From contig JBMOPO010000037.1 in the NCBI GenBank assembly GCA_049325095.1, positions 1 to 64,000 on the forward strand: a stretch of 64,000 nt of DNA. Reading direction: 5' to 3'. Positions 19,667 through 29,049 of this stretch are shown piece by piece; the first letter of the stretch is position 1, and each line of letters starts with the position of its first letter. The DNA comes from JAGPUQ01 sp049325095 (GTDB taxonomy: Bacteria; Pseudomonadota; Gammaproteobacteria; Pseudomonadales; Porticoccaceae). Below the pieces are notes generated by a model. That model was given only the letters and a program-made list of their open reading frames with translations. It did not search any database and was not told the DNA's origin. The translations under genes were made by a program, and so were the position numbers.

Positions 19667-20884
19667 ATGACCCCAAGACACGTACTCGACGGCTACCGGG
19701 TGCTGGATTTCACCCAGTACCTGGCCGGCCCGGCGGCGACCAATCTGATGGTCCAGCTCGGCGCCGAGGTGATCAAGCTGGAGATCGGCCCGCACGGCGA
19801 GCCGGTGCGCAATTTCCCCTACTGCCGCGACGGCCGCAGCGGCTACTTCATCCAGCAGAACCGCGGCAAGAAAAGCCTGTGCCTGGATCCGAAACACCCG
19901 GAAGGGCTGGACCTCATCAAGCGCCTGCTCAAGCACTGCGATGTATTCATCGAGAACTTCGCGCCCGGCGTGATCGGCCGGCTGGGGCTGGGCTGGGAGG
20001 TGGTGCGGGAGATCAACCCGGACATCATCATGTGCTCGATCTCGGCGTTTGGGCAGGAGGGGCCGCTGGCGAGCCATCCGGGTTTCGATTACATCGCCCA
20101 GGCCTATGCCGCGGTCACCGATCTGATCGGCGAGCCCGACCGCGCCCCCGCGATGCCCATGCTGGCCTTCGGCGACGTGGGCACCGGCGTCCACGCGCTC
20201 ACCGCGGTGGCCTACGCATTGCTCGATCGCGAGCGCAACGGGGCCGGCGGCCAGTGGCTGGACATCTCGCTGCTGGACAGCTATTTCCACTACCACGAGG
20301 TCAGCGTGCAGGCCTGGTCGGCGAGCGGCGGCCGGATCGAGCCCCACCGCAGCGGGTCCCACCATTACGCGGTGGGGCCGAGCGGGATCTTCAAGGCCAA
20401 GGAAGGGGACCTGATGATCCTGGCGCTGCTGCACCAGTGGCCGATGCTGTGCCGGGCCATGGGCCGCGAGGACCTGATCGAGGATCCCAGATTCCGCGAC
20501 AACGACGCCCGCATGGCCCACCGCGAGGCCATGATCGCGCTCATCGAGGACTGGCTGCAGTCGCTGCCCTCGGATGCCGCGGCGCTGGCCATCCTGGAAA
20601 CGGCACGGATTCCCTGCGCGCCCATCCTGTCGGTGCCCGAGGCCATGGCCCATCCCCACCTGATCGAGCGCCGCACCGTGCGCACCATCGAGGATCGGCT
20701 GCTGGGCAAATTCCAGATTCCCGGCATGCCGCTGCGCTTTTCCAAGTACGAGGTGGACGAGGACATCCAGGCGCCGCTGCTCGGCGAGCACAACGCGGAG
20801 ATCCTCAAGCGCCTGCTGCTGTGTCCGCCCGAGCAGGTGCGCGACTGGGAGCGGCGCAAGGTATTGTTCGCCAAACCCGTGTGA
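19667..20884 (+). CDS. Class III CoA-transferase, array member 4
   Basis: A 405-residue CoA-transferase with D170 in FGDVGTG, QQNRGKKS, and CSISAFGQEG. It shares VQAWSASGG and ALLHQWPMLCRAMGRED with member 2, suggesting recent duplication of that pair. ATG 19667 was chosen because homology with the paralogues begins there (TPRHVLDGYRVLDF, as in member 3). The leader contains copy 2 of the structured element. Expected cytoplasmic role: acid activation by CoA transfer. Confidence 0.92.
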   Translation: MTPRHVLDGYRVLDFTQYLAGPAATNLMVQLGAEVIKLEIGPHGEPVRNFPYCRDGRSGYFIQQNRGKKSLCLDPKHPEGLDLIKRLLKHCDVFIENFAPGVIGRLGLGWEVVREINPDIIMCSISAFGQEGPLASHPGFDYIAQAYAAVTDLIGEPDRAPAMPMLAFGDVGTGVHALTAVAYALLDRERNGAGGQWLDISLLDSYFHYHEVSVQAWSASGGRIEPHRSGSHHYAVGPSGIFKAKEGDLMILALLHQWPMLCRAMGREDLIEDPRFRDNDARMAHREAMIALIEDWLQSLPSDAAALAILETARIPCAPILSVPEAMAHPHLIERRTVRTIEDRLLGKFQIPGMPLRFSKYEVDEDIQAPLLGEHNAEILKRLLLCPPEQVRDWERRKVLFAKPV

Positions 20885-20925
20885 GTCGCGGGGCGGCCAC
20901 AGCATCGCAGTCGAGGAGAGTCACC

Positions 20926-22164
20926 ATGCAACAGCACATCATGGAGGGCTACCGGATCCTGGATTTCACCCAGTTTCTGGCCGGCCCCACCACCACCCGC
21001 CTGCTGGCGGAAATGGGCGCCGAGGTCATCAAGGTCGAGCTCGCCCCCGCCGGCGACCCCACCCACCTGCTGCCCCACCGCCGCGCCGGGCGCAGCGGCT
21101 ACTACATCCAGCAGAACCGCGGCAAGAAAAGCGTCTGCGTCGATCTCCGCAATCCCCGGGGCCTCGCGCTGGTCAGGGAGCTGGTCAAGTCCTGCGACGT
21201 GCTGCTGGAGAACTTCTCGCCCGGCGCCATCGCGCGGCTGGGCCTGGGCTGGGAAACGGTCCGTGCCATCAAGCCGGAGCTGATCATGTGCTCCATCTCG
21301 GCGTTTGGGCAGACCGGGCCGCTGGCCGAGCTGCCCGGGTTCGATTACATCGCCATGGCGGTGTCCGGGGTGATGGACATGATCGGCGAACCCGACCAGC
21401 CGCCGTACTTCCCCATGCTCGGGATCGGCGACGTCAGCGCCGGGGTGCACGCCCTGGCGGCGATCAACGCCGCACTGCTCCACCGCCACAAGACCGGCCG
21501 CGGCCAGTACATCGACATCTCCCTGCTCGACGCCTATTTCCACAGCCACGAGATCAATGTGCAGGCCTATTCCGGGAGCAAGGGCAAGATCCAGCCGCGC
21601 CGCTCCGGGCACCACCACTACGCGGCCGCGCCCCTGGGGCTGTTCCGGTGCCGCGACGGCTACCTGTTCATGGTGGTGATGGCGCGCCAGTGGCAGCCGC
21701 TGTGCAAGGCCATGGGCCGCCACGACCTGGTCGACAACCCCAATTACGACACCAACCTCAAGCGGGTCGAGCGGCGCCTGGAAATCGTGGCGATCATCGA
21801 GGACTGGCTGCGCGACTACGACCGCGACGAGGCGCTGCGCATCCTCCAGGACATGCATGTCCCGGTGGCGCCGGTGCTCAGCGTGCCCGAGGCCATGCAG
21901 CACCCGCACCTGATCGAACGCCAGGTGGTGCGCACCATCCACGACCGGGGCTACGGCGAGTTGCAGATCCCCGGCATTCCGCTGCGCTTTTCCGAGTTCC
22001 CCGAACCCCTGGATCTGCAGGCGCCCTACCTGGGCGAACACAACCGGGAGATCTTCACCCGCTTCGCCGGTCTCACCGCCGCCGAGGTGGAGGCGCTGCA
22101 CGCCGAGGGCGTGCTGCATGCCGAGCCGCTGCCGGAGGGGGTGGCCACGGTGGCCAGCGCCTGA
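20926..22164 (+). CDS. Class III CoA-transferase, array member 5
   Basis: A 412-residue paralogue with catalytic D169 in IGDVSAG, QQNRGKKS and CSISAFGQTG. GAGGAGA at 20913 sets the start at ATG 20926. Its VQAYSGSKGK and APLGLF segments are nearer to member 1 than to members 2-4, so the array holds at least two subgroups. It is the last gene of the array and ends 8 bp before the convergent phosphoribosyltransferase gene. Confidence 0.92.
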   Translation: MQQHIMEGYRILDFTQFLAGPTTTRLLAEMGAEVIKVELAPAGDPTHLLPHRRAGRSGYYIQQNRGKKSVCVDLRNPRGLALVRELVKSCDVLLENFSPGAIARLGLGWETVRAIKPELIMCSISAFGQTGPLAELPGFDYIAMAVSGVMDMIGEPDQPPYFPMLGIGDVSAGVHALAAINAALLHRHKTGRGQYIDISLLDAYFHSHEINVQAYSGSKGKIQPRRSGHHHYAAAPLGLFRCRDGYLFMVVMARQWQPLCKAMGRHDLVDNPNYDTNLKRVERRLEIVAIIEDWLRDYDRDEALRILQDMHVPVAPVLSVPEAMQHPHLIERQVVRTIHDRGYGELQIPGIPLRFSEFPEPLDLQAPYLGEHNREIFTRFAGLTAAEVEALHAEGVLHAEPLPEGVATVASA

Positions 22165-22172
22165 GCCCGGAT

Positions 22173-22730
22173 TCAGGGCCCGGCGGGATCGTCGAGCAGC
22201 AAATCGGCCAGCCGGCCCTTGCCGGCGCGGAGTTCGGTGTCGTCCAGTCCGGCCAGTTCGTGGGGGAATACGAGCCAGTTGTCGGTCTCGTGGAGGTAGT
22301 AGTCGGGAATCCGGCCGCAGCGGTTGCGGCCGGGCTTGTACCAGGGGCAGGCGGTGCGCAGCTCCCGTTCCCCCGGCGCCGCCGCGAGGGCGGCCAGCAG
22401 CGCCGCGAGGCTGCGCCCGGTGTCGAGCACGTCGTCGACGATCAGCAGGCGCCGGCAGGCGGCCACCTGCTCCAGGAGCCAGGGCAGGCCGTGGATGTCG
22501 ATCCGCTCGGACTGGACGCCGATCCCGGTATAGGAGCTCACCCGCACCGGCAGGTGCTCGCAGCCGTGGCCGCGAAACTGCAGATACTCGTGCACCGCGA
22601 TGGCGATGGGCGCGCCGCCGCGCCAGACCCCGAGCAGCAGATCCGGGCGGTAGCCGCTGGCGTGGATCCGGGCGGCCAGCCGAAAGCTCTCGGCGAGCAG
22701 GGTTTCGGCGTCGATGAACTCTTTGGCCAT
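22173..22730 (-). CDS. Phosphoribosyltransferase, hypoxanthine-guanine type
   Basis: A 185-residue type I phosphoribosyltransferase with the PRPP motif LLIVDDVLDTGRS near residues 93-105. Such enzymes salvage purine bases, although the divergent C-terminal half (YKPGRNRCGRIPDYYLHETDNW) resembles the xanthine/hypoxanthine-like group of unclear specificity. ATG 22730 (MAKEFIDAETL) was preferred to the longer frame, whose N terminus looks non-coding. It is transcribed against the CoA-transferase array. Confidence 0.82.
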   Translation of the reverse strand: MAKEFIDAETLLAESFRLAARIHASGYRPDLLLGVWRGGAPIAIAVHEYLQFRGHGCEHLPVRVSSYTGIGVQSERIDIHGLPWLLEQVAACRRLLIVDDVLDTGRSLAALLAALAAAPGERELRTACPWYKPGRNRCGRIPDYYLHETDNWLVFPHELAGLDDTELRAGKGRLADLLLDDPAGP

Positions 22731-23237
22731 GGCGGGCGGTGTTCGCAACCTGGATATGCACTGGGGAGCGCGGCCCGGTGCGGCGGCGGCCGGGTTCGGG
22801 ACGGCCGGCGCGGCGGCCAGCGGCGGGCGCGCCGCCCGAGCCAAGGTACGTCGGTTTGCGCCCGGGATCCAGCCCTCCGGTGCGGCCGAGGTCAGGCATC
22901 GGTGGCGCGACCCACGCCCGCCGCGGTTGCCGGGCCCCGGGGTTTTCCCGACAATACCGGCCCCACATTCCGTGGTTCCGACCGGGTGAGGCGCATGCAG
23001 GCGCACGGCTATGGTTGCGGCACCGCCCGGGAGCCGCCGATCCGGCAGACGATGGGCGCACGGTTCGACCGGATCGCCCACTGCAAGGCGTGCCGCCACA
23101 TCCGGTTGGTCGCTGCCCATCCGATGACCGTCGGCGGCGGGATCCGGAGCTTCGAGACGCGCGCGGCCGTGATCGAAGCGCCGGGCCTGAACCGGCGCTA
23201 GCGCGGCATCGCTTCCCTTCCATCAGAGGAGTCCGTC
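22731..23237. other. 507-bp divergent intergenic region
   Basis: Lies between the leftward phosphoribosyltransferase and the rightward SDR gene. A 68-codon open frame at 22995-23201 (+) contains CKACRH but has no ribosome site or recognisable homology, so I do not call it a gene. GAGGAG just before 23238 belongs to the SDR gene. No clear promoter or repeat was seen. Confidence 0.4.
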
Positions 23238-24008
23238 ATGAATCTGCAAGGCAAGGTGGCATTGGTTACCGGAGGCGCTTCCGGGCTCGGCCGGGCCGCG
23301 GTGGAGGCGTTCGCAGCGCGCGGCGCGCGGGTGGCGATTTTCGATCTCAACGCCGCCGCCGGCGCCGAGGTGGTTTCCGCCCTGGGCGCCGGGCGCGCCC
23401 TGTTCGAGGCCGTGGACGTGGCCTCCGCGGCAGCGGTGGAAGCCGCGGTGGACAAGGTGGTGGAACACTTCGGCGCCCTGCACGTGCTGGTCAACTGCGC
23501 CGGCATCGGGCCCGCGAAAAAGATCCTCGATCGCGACAACCGGCCCATGCCGCTCGACGATTTCACCCGGATCATCGCCATCAACCTCACCGGCAGCTTC
23601 AATGTGGCGCGCTGCGCGGCGGCGGCGATGGCTGGGAACGAGCTCGAAAACGGCGAGCGCGGGGTGATCATCCACACCGCCTCGGTGGCCGCCTACGAGG
23701 GCCAGGTGGGGCAGTGCGCCTATTCGGCGAGCAAGGGCGGCGTGGTCGGCATGACCCTGCCCATGGCCAGGGATCTCGCCGCGCTCGGCATCCGCGTCAA
23801 CACCATCGCCCCCGGCATCATGGCCACGCCGCTGCTGATGGCGATGCCGGAAAAGGTCAGGGCGTCGCTCGCCGCCAGCGTGCCCAACCCCCCGCGGCTC
23901 GGCGAACCCGCCGAATATGCGGCGCTGGCGGTGCACATCGCCGAGAACGGCTACCTCAACGGCGAGACCATCCGCCTCGATGGCGCCATCCGCATGCAGC
24001 CGCGCTGA
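23238..24008 (+). CDS. SDR dehydrogenase, type II 3-hydroxyacyl-CoA dehydrogenase-like
   Basis: A 256-residue short-chain dehydrogenase with TGGASGLG near residues 12-19, NCAGI near 90, and the catalytic S-Y-K set (TASVAAYEGQ, then YSASK). The inserted segment after NCAGIGPAKKILDRDN and the C-terminal pattern resemble 17-beta-HSD type 10 and 3-hydroxy-2-methylbutyryl-CoA dehydrogenases. It would oxidise a 3-hydroxyacyl-CoA with NAD+, fitting the CoA-ester block upstream. GAGGAG lies before the ATG. Family firm, substrate inferred. Confidence 0.88.
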   Translation: MNLQGKVALVTGGASGLGRAAVEAFAARGARVAIFDLNAAAGAEVVSALGAGRALFEAVDVASAAAVEAAVDKVVEHFGALHVLVNCAGIGPAKKILDRDNRPMPLDDFTRIIAINLTGSFNVARCAAAAMAGNELENGERGVIIHTASVAAYEGQVGQCAYSASKGGVVGMTLPMARDLAALGIRVNTIAPGIMATPLLMAMPEKVRASLAASVPNPPRLGEPAEYAALAVHIAENGYLNGETIRLDGAIRMQPR

Positions 24009-24048
24009 TTCGCCGCGCGGCCGCTCGGCGCGGCGCCGGTAGTCGCCC

Positions 24049-25275
24049 ATGACCGAAATCCTGCTGGTCAACGTGTCCGGGCCGGATCGGCCCGGGATCA
24101 CCCGCTCGGTGTCCCAGGTGCTGGCCGAGCACGGCGCCACCATCCTCGACATCGGCCAGGCGGTGATCCACGACACCCTCAACCTGGGCCTGCTGGCCGG
24201 GGTGCCGCGGCGCCAGGAGGTCGGCCCGGCGATGGAGGAGCTGCGGGCCGCGCTGCGCGCGCTGGGCCTGGAGGTGCGCTTCGAACCCGTCACCGCCGCG
24301 GCCTACGAGCATTGGGTCGGCCAGCAGGGCAAGCCGCGCCACATCGTCACCCTGCTCGGCCGCACGATCCGCGCCGCGCACATCGCCCGGGTCACCGGGA
24401 TCATCGCCGCGCACGGCCTCAACATCGACAAGATCGCCCGGCTGTCCGGCCGGGTGCCGCTGCAGGCGGATGGGCAGAAGTCCAACGCCTGCGTGGAATT
24501 TTCGGTGCGCGGCGAAACCCCGGATCTGGGCAGCCTGCGCGCCTCCCTGCTCGAACTCGCGGCGGAGCTCGACATCGACATCGCCTACCAGGAAGACAGC
24601 ATTTTCCGCCGCCATCGCCGGCTGGTGGCCTTCGACATGGACAGCACCCTGATCGAGAACGAGGTCATCGACGAGCTGGCCCGGCGGGCCGGGGTCGGCG
24701 AGCAAGTCGCCGCCATCACCGAACGGGCGATGCGCGGCGAACTGGATTTCCAGAGCAGCTTCCGAGCCCGGGTGGCGCTGCTCAAGGGGCTGCCCGAGGC
24801 GGTGCTGGACGAAGTCTACCTCGGCCTCACCCTGACCGAGGGCGCCGAACGGCTGATCGCCACCCTCAAAAAGCTGGGTTACAAGACCGCGATCCTGTCC
24901 GGCGGCTTCACCTGCATCGGCCGCCGCATCCAGGAGCGCCTGGGCATCGACTACCTGTTCGCCAACGAACTGGAGATCGTCGGGGGCGTCGTCACCGGAG
25001 AGGCGCGCGGCCCGATCGTCGACGCCGCGCGCAAGGCGCAACTGCTGCGCGAACTGGCCGCGCGCGAAGGCATCAGCCTGGAGCAGACCATCGCGGTCGG
25101 CGACGGCGCCAATGACCTGCTGATGCTCGCGGCGGCCGGGCTGGGCATCGCCTTTCGCGCCAAGCCCCTGGTGCGGGCCAGCGCCCAGCAGGCGATCTCC
25201 CAGTTGGGGCTGGACGGCATTCTCTATCTGATGGGCATCAGCGACCGCGACGCCCGCTTCATCCCGCCAGGCTGA
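24049..25275 (+). CDS. serB: Phosphoserine phosphatase with N-terminal ACT domains
   Basis: A 408-residue enzyme for the last step of serine synthesis. Residues about 1-170 form two ACT-like regulatory domains (LLVNVSGPDRPGITRSV at the start). The HAD phosphatase follows, with motif I DMDSTLIENEVIDE near residues 200-213, motif II LSGGF, and the motif III/IV region VGDGANDLLML. The first 150+ residues are longer than in E. coli SerB but usual for pseudomonad-type enzymes. Its 3-prime end overlaps the FimX-like gene on the opposite strand by 17 bp. Confidence 0.95.
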   Translation: MTEILLVNVSGPDRPGITRSVSQVLAEHGATILDIGQAVIHDTLNLGLLAGVPRRQEVGPAMEELRAALRALGLEVRFEPVTAAAYEHWVGQQGKPRHIVTLLGRTIRAAHIARVTGIIAAHGLNIDKIARLSGRVPLQADGQKSNACVEFSVRGETPDLGSLRASLLELAAELDIDIAYQEDSIFRRHRRLVAFDMDSTLIENEVIDELARRAGVGEQVAAITERAMRGELDFQSSFRARVALLKGLPEAVLDEVYLGLTLTEGAERLIATLKKLGYKTAILSGGFTCIGRRIQERLGIDYLFANELEIVGGVVTGEARGPIVDAARKAQLLRELAAREGISLEQTIAVGDGANDLLMLAAAGLGIAFRAKPLVRASAQQAISQLGLDGILYLMGISDRDARFIPPG

Positions 25276-27343
25276 ACTCGTAGTCGAGGTGTTCCCCCGG
25301 GCTCTGGATGTAGTAGCCCTGGATGTGGTCGACGCCGAGCTTCCACAGCAGCGGAATGATGGAGGCGTCCTCGACGAAGGGCACGATCACGCTCACGCCC
25401 GCCTCCTTGGCGGCGGTGATGCAACCGCTGAGCTGGTCCACGCCCTCGGTGCTGGTGGTGGCGCGCAGCACCAGGGACTGATCCGGCTTGGCGAACTCGA
25501 ATTTCACGTCCGAGAAGATGCGGCCCGGCGGATTGGACAGGCCGTAGTGGGTGAGGCCGAAGCCGACCTTCAGCGCGGCGAGCTGCTCGGCCAGCGCGCG
25601 GGTGGCGTTGATGGCCAGGCTGACGTCCTTTTCCTCCACCTGAAAGATCACGTTGCGGGGATCGAGGCGCGCGGCCTGAAAGGACATGCGCAGCCAGTCG
25701 GGGAATCCCGGATCGCGCAGCGACGGCGCGCTGATCTTGATGAACAGACGGGTGCGCGGGTGTGGTTCGAGCCGGGCCCTGAGCACCCGGAACGCCTCCA
25801 GGATAGCCCACCGGTCGAGGTCTCCGGCGACCGGGGTGCGAAACGCGCGCTTGAACAGGTCCTGGGGGATGCCGGCCGGCAGCTCGGCGATGGTCTGGCG
25901 GGTAAAGACCTCGTAATCCTCGTAGGCCTGCTCCCGCAGCGCCACGATGGGCTGGAAGCTGAGCCCCAGCATGCGCTGTTCCAGCATCTGCCGGACGAAC
26001 TGCTTGATGTTGTTTTCTTCGTTGAGGCTGGCGAGGCTGGTGGGGTAGAGGTCCTCGAAGAGGCGCACCGGGGTGCTGACCCCGGCGCTGCCTTCCGTAT
26101 CCAGGGCGCGCACCGCCTTCAGGCAGCGGTCGATCCAGTTGGCGGCCTGCTCGTGGTCGTTGTCGATTGCGGCGATGCCCACGCTGAAATGCAGATTGAC
26201 GCTTTGCGCGCCCAGATCGACGGTCTCCTGATCCAATTGCCGGCACAGGTTTTCCGCCATCTGGCGGGCATCGGCCGGCGTGTGGTGCGAGGTCAGGAAC
26301 AGAAAGGCGTTGTCGCGAATCCGGCCCAGCGGCAACTCCGGGCCCAGGTGTCGGCGCAGGAACCTCCAGGCGGCGACCATTGCCTGCTCGGCGGCATGCA
26401 GGCCGGCGTCGCCCTGGAGGCGGTCGAACTCGTCGACCCGCACGTAATAGAGCAGCCAGGGGCGCTGGGTGTCGACCGCCTCCTGCATGGCCCTGGTCAC
26501 CAGGTCCGTCATCCGCCGGAGGTTGACCTGCTGCGCTTCGGTGACCTCCGGGTTGGCGGCCCGCGGTTCGTCGAGCGCGGCATGCGCGGCAGTGGCCGCG
26601 CTGCCGACGGCGGTATCCGGGACGCACCATTGCAGCGCCGGCTCGCCCTGGAAATCGACCTGGCTGATCTGCACTTCGACATTGACCTGGCTGCCGCCCC
26701 GCCGGAAGCGGATCGCGCGGCGTTCCGCCGGCAGGGGTTCGGTGGCGGACAGGGGGCTCAACAGGGGTTTGATTTCGGCCTGCACGTCGGGCTCAAGAAA
26801 ATCCACCAGCGGGGCGAACAACAGGTCGTCCGGCGTTTGTTCCAGCATGCGGGCGTAGGCGTCATTGACGTAGATGTGGATGCCGTCGGAGATCAGGGCG
26901 ATGGCATCCCGGGAGCTGTCCATCAACCGTTCGCAGCGCCGCTCCGATACGGCGTGTCGGGCGCGCCAGAACTCGCATTGCCGGCGCTGCTCGCGCTCCC
27001 GGCGGCAGCGGCGGATCACGTGCAGCAGATGCTGATCCGCGCCGAACGCCACCACGTCCGCCGCGCCGATGCGCAACCCCTCGGCGATGCGATCCTGGTC
27101 GGGCTGCGTTTGCAGCAGGATCACCGCCATGTCGAGCGACAGGTTGCGGACCTGGCTGAGGAGCTTCTTGGCCAGGGCGCGATCGCCCTCGGTGTCATAA
27201 CCTGCCAGCAGCAGCTCGGCGTCGCGCTGGTCGGGGACGATTTCCCCGGTATCTAGGTGGCATAGCGCCACCGGCTGGAAGGCATCGCGCAGCAGGCTGG
27301 CGAGCGAATCGATCTGCTCTGAGCAGGTGGTCAGTACCTTCAA
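25259..27343 (-). CDS. fimX: FimX-like cyclic-di-GMP receptor (REC-PAS-GGDEF-EAL, degenerate)
   Basis: A 694-residue protein built as receiver-like domain (about 1-120), PAS domain (about 140-260), and degenerate GGDEF (about 290-430) and EAL (about 445-690) domains. The GGDEF site is replaced (LGRIRDNAFLFL) and the EAL motif reads EVFTR, so catalysis is unlikely; c-di-GMP binding by an EAL-like domain is the expected role, as in FimX, which controls type IV pili. The start is TTG 27343. Position next to serB matches the pseudomonad fimX locus. Converges on and overlaps serB by 17 bp. Confidence 0.82.
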   Translation of the reverse strand: MKVLTTCSEQIDSLASLLRDAFQPVALCHLDTGEIVPDQRDAELLLAGYDTEGDRALAKKLLSQVRNLSLDMAVILLQTQPDQDRIAEGLRIGAADVVAFGADQHLLHVIRRCRREREQRRQCEFWRARHAVSERRCERLMDSSRDAIALISDGIHIYVNDAYARMLEQTPDDLLFAPLVDFLEPDVQAEIKPLLSPLSATEPLPAERRAIRFRRGGSQVNVEVQISQVDFQGEPALQWCVPDTAVGSAATAAHAALDEPRAANPEVTEAQQVNLRRMTDLVTRAMQEAVDTQRPWLLYYVRVDEFDRLQGDAGLHAAEQAMVAAWRFLRRHLGPELPLGRIRDNAFLFLTSHHTPADARQMAENLCRQLDQETVDLGAQSVNLHFSVGIAAIDNDHEQAANWIDRCLKAVRALDTEGSAGVSTPVRLFEDLYPTSLASLNEENNIKQFVRQMLEQRMLGLSFQPIVALREQAYEDYEVFTRQTIAELPAGIPQDLFKRAFRTPVAGDLDRWAILEAFRVLRARLEPHPRTRLFIKISAPSLRDPGFPDWLRMSFQAARLDPRNVIFQVEEKDVSLAINATRALAEQLAALKVGFGLTHYGLSNPPGRIFSDVKFEFAKPDQSLVLRATTSTEGVDQLSGCITAAKEAGVSVIVPFVEDASIIPLLWKLGVDHIQGYYIQSPGEHLDYEFSLAG

Positions 27344-27528
27344 GACCCGGTTCCCACAATGGTTCCGCGCCCGGCCCGGACGTGGCTACAGGCACCGAAG
27401 TGCTCGGCTGGATTCACTATTCGCGCTCGCGTTGGTGGCGTTGGCCGGGGCCATTCTAAGCGTTTCGCCGAGGGTTGAAAAAGCTTGCGCGGTGCGCGCC
27501 GTCAGGCCGCCGGCTTTTGGCCGCAGTA

Positions 27529-29028
27529 TCAGTCGCCGCCGGGGCTCGGCCAGGGGCGGGCGGCGAAGCGGGTGATGTGGAAAGTCAGATCCACCGCCGC
27601 GGTCAGCGACAGCACCGAACTCGCCGTCGCGGTCAGGGTTTCCAGGCGATCTGCGGGTCGGAACATGCCGGCGGGGACCACTAGTTCGGGATGTCCGGCC
27701 CCGGCGGCGGGCAACAGGAAGGCGCGCAGAAAAGGCATCGGTTGCGGGCTGTCCAGCCGCCGCACGGCGCTGGGCGCGGCATCCGCCGGCAGCCACTGGA
27801 CCCCGGCCGTGGTGTCGAACTCGGGCGTGAGCTGGGTCCAGCGGACCACGCCCAGGCGGGCCTCCCCGTCCGCGATGGCGGCGATCAGGGCGCCGGGAGA
27901 GATCCGGTCGGCCGTGCCCTGCACGCGGAACCGGGCGCCGGCCGCGCTCCGATCGATACAGCGGGCGTGCAGCCGCCGCCCCGCCGGCAGGGCCGCTCCC
28001 GGCTCGCTGGGCGCCAGATGATCGGTAAAGCTGTCGTCGTCGCCCCACCCGGTCAGCAGCCGGTGCGCGGCTTCGAGGCCGATCGCCAGTTCCACCCATT
28101 GGTCGGTGCGGCGATGCAGCTCGCCGCGCATCCGGCGGCGGGTCCAGGAGCGGCCCAGATCCCGGGCCAGGCGCGGCACCAGCTGCGGCGCCCCGGCGGA
28201 TTCTTCATCCAGCGCCTGGACCAGGCCGCGCACGCACAGCCGCCAACAGCCGTCGCGTTCCACCTGGCCACAGTAGCCCGGTGGCCGCGAGGAGTTGGGA
28301 TCGACCAGCAGCAGGCCGTCCTCCGCGTTCAGCCGCGCCCGGTGCGCGTGGCGCTCCACAAAGGCGGCGATCTGCTTGATTTCGGCGCCCCGGTAGCGGG
28401 TCGGACCGAGACTGCCCATCAGCAACGGCTGCAGATAGGCGAGCCGGACGGTCTGCCCGGCGCCCGGGCCGCCGCCGGTCTGGGGATTGTCGATTCCGCT
28501 CGCGCAGGCCAGTTGGTAGAGGGCGTGCAGCTCATTCCAGCAGCGTTCGGGAACCGCGAGCCGGCACAGCCAGTAGCAGCGCAGCAGTTGCGAGACCGTG
28601 CACAGCGCGGCCTCGAGGTAGACCGCGAGCAGGGACGGGTCGGATTCCCGCTGACAGCAGTGGCGGATGGCACTCAACACGAGGTCGTACAGCGCACCGA
28701 GCAGGCCGATGGGCAGCGCCGCGGCCTGGCGGGGATCGCCGGAGACGGGCTGGTCGAGCAGTTCCGTGGCGGTCGCGAACACCTGGGGCAGGGGTTCGAG
28801 GATCCGCTCCCGGTTGCTGCGCGGGCTGGCGGCCAGCGGCAGGCTGCCGCGCAGATAGCGGCGCAATTGTGCGACCCGTGCCGCCGGGGTCAGCAGGGCC
28901 AGCGAGTCCCAATGGGGGACCGGCTCCGGCAGACCTTCCGGCGCGGGGGTGCGGCTTGGTGCCAGGCGCGCGAGGACGGCTTGGATGGATTCCAGGCCCT
29001 CCCCGGGCGGTCGCAATCGCTTTTCCAT
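27529..29028 (-). CDS. Conserved protein beside fimX, possible c-di-GMP/pilus partner
   Basis: A 499-residue cytoplasmic protein without membrane segments or catalytic motifs that I recognise. The middle is alpha-helical. The C-terminal third contains a beta-rich part with LHARCIDRSAAGARFRV, reminiscent of PilZ-type RxxxR-like c-di-GMP proteins, but this is weak. A homologous gene sits beside fimX in pseudomonads, in the same serB-fimX order. It is on the same strand as the FimX-like gene, 185 bp upstream, so the two may be co-expressed. Function remains unassigned. Confidence 0.65.
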   Translation of the reverse strand: MEKRLRPPGEGLESIQAVLARLAPSRTPAPEGLPEPVPHWDSLALLTPAARVAQLRRYLRGSLPLAASPRSNRERILEPLPQVFATATELLDQPVSGDPRQAAALPIGLLGALYDLVLSAIRHCCQRESDPSLLAVYLEAALCTVSQLLRCYWLCRLAVPERCWNELHALYQLACASGIDNPQTGGGPGAGQTVRLAYLQPLLMGSLGPTRYRGAEIKQIAAFVERHAHRARLNAEDGLLLVDPNSSRPPGYCGQVERDGCWRLCVRGLVQALDEESAGAPQLVPRLARDLGRSWTRRRMRGELHRRTDQWVELAIGLEAAHRLLTGWGDDDSFTDHLAPSEPGAALPAGRRLHARCIDRSAAGARFRVQGTADRISPGALIAAIADGEARLGVVRWTQLTPEFDTTAGVQWLPADAAPSAVRRLDSPQPMPFLRAFLLPAAGAGHPELVVPAGMFRPADRLETLTATASSVLSLTAAVDLTFHITRFAARPWPSPGGD

Positions 29029-29049
29029 CAGCGAGGTGGCTCTCCGGCG

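Noticed and set aside
22995..23201. 68-codon plus-strand frame with CKACRH
   Set aside because: No ribosome site, no family I know, lies in a G+C-rich gap where chance frames are common.
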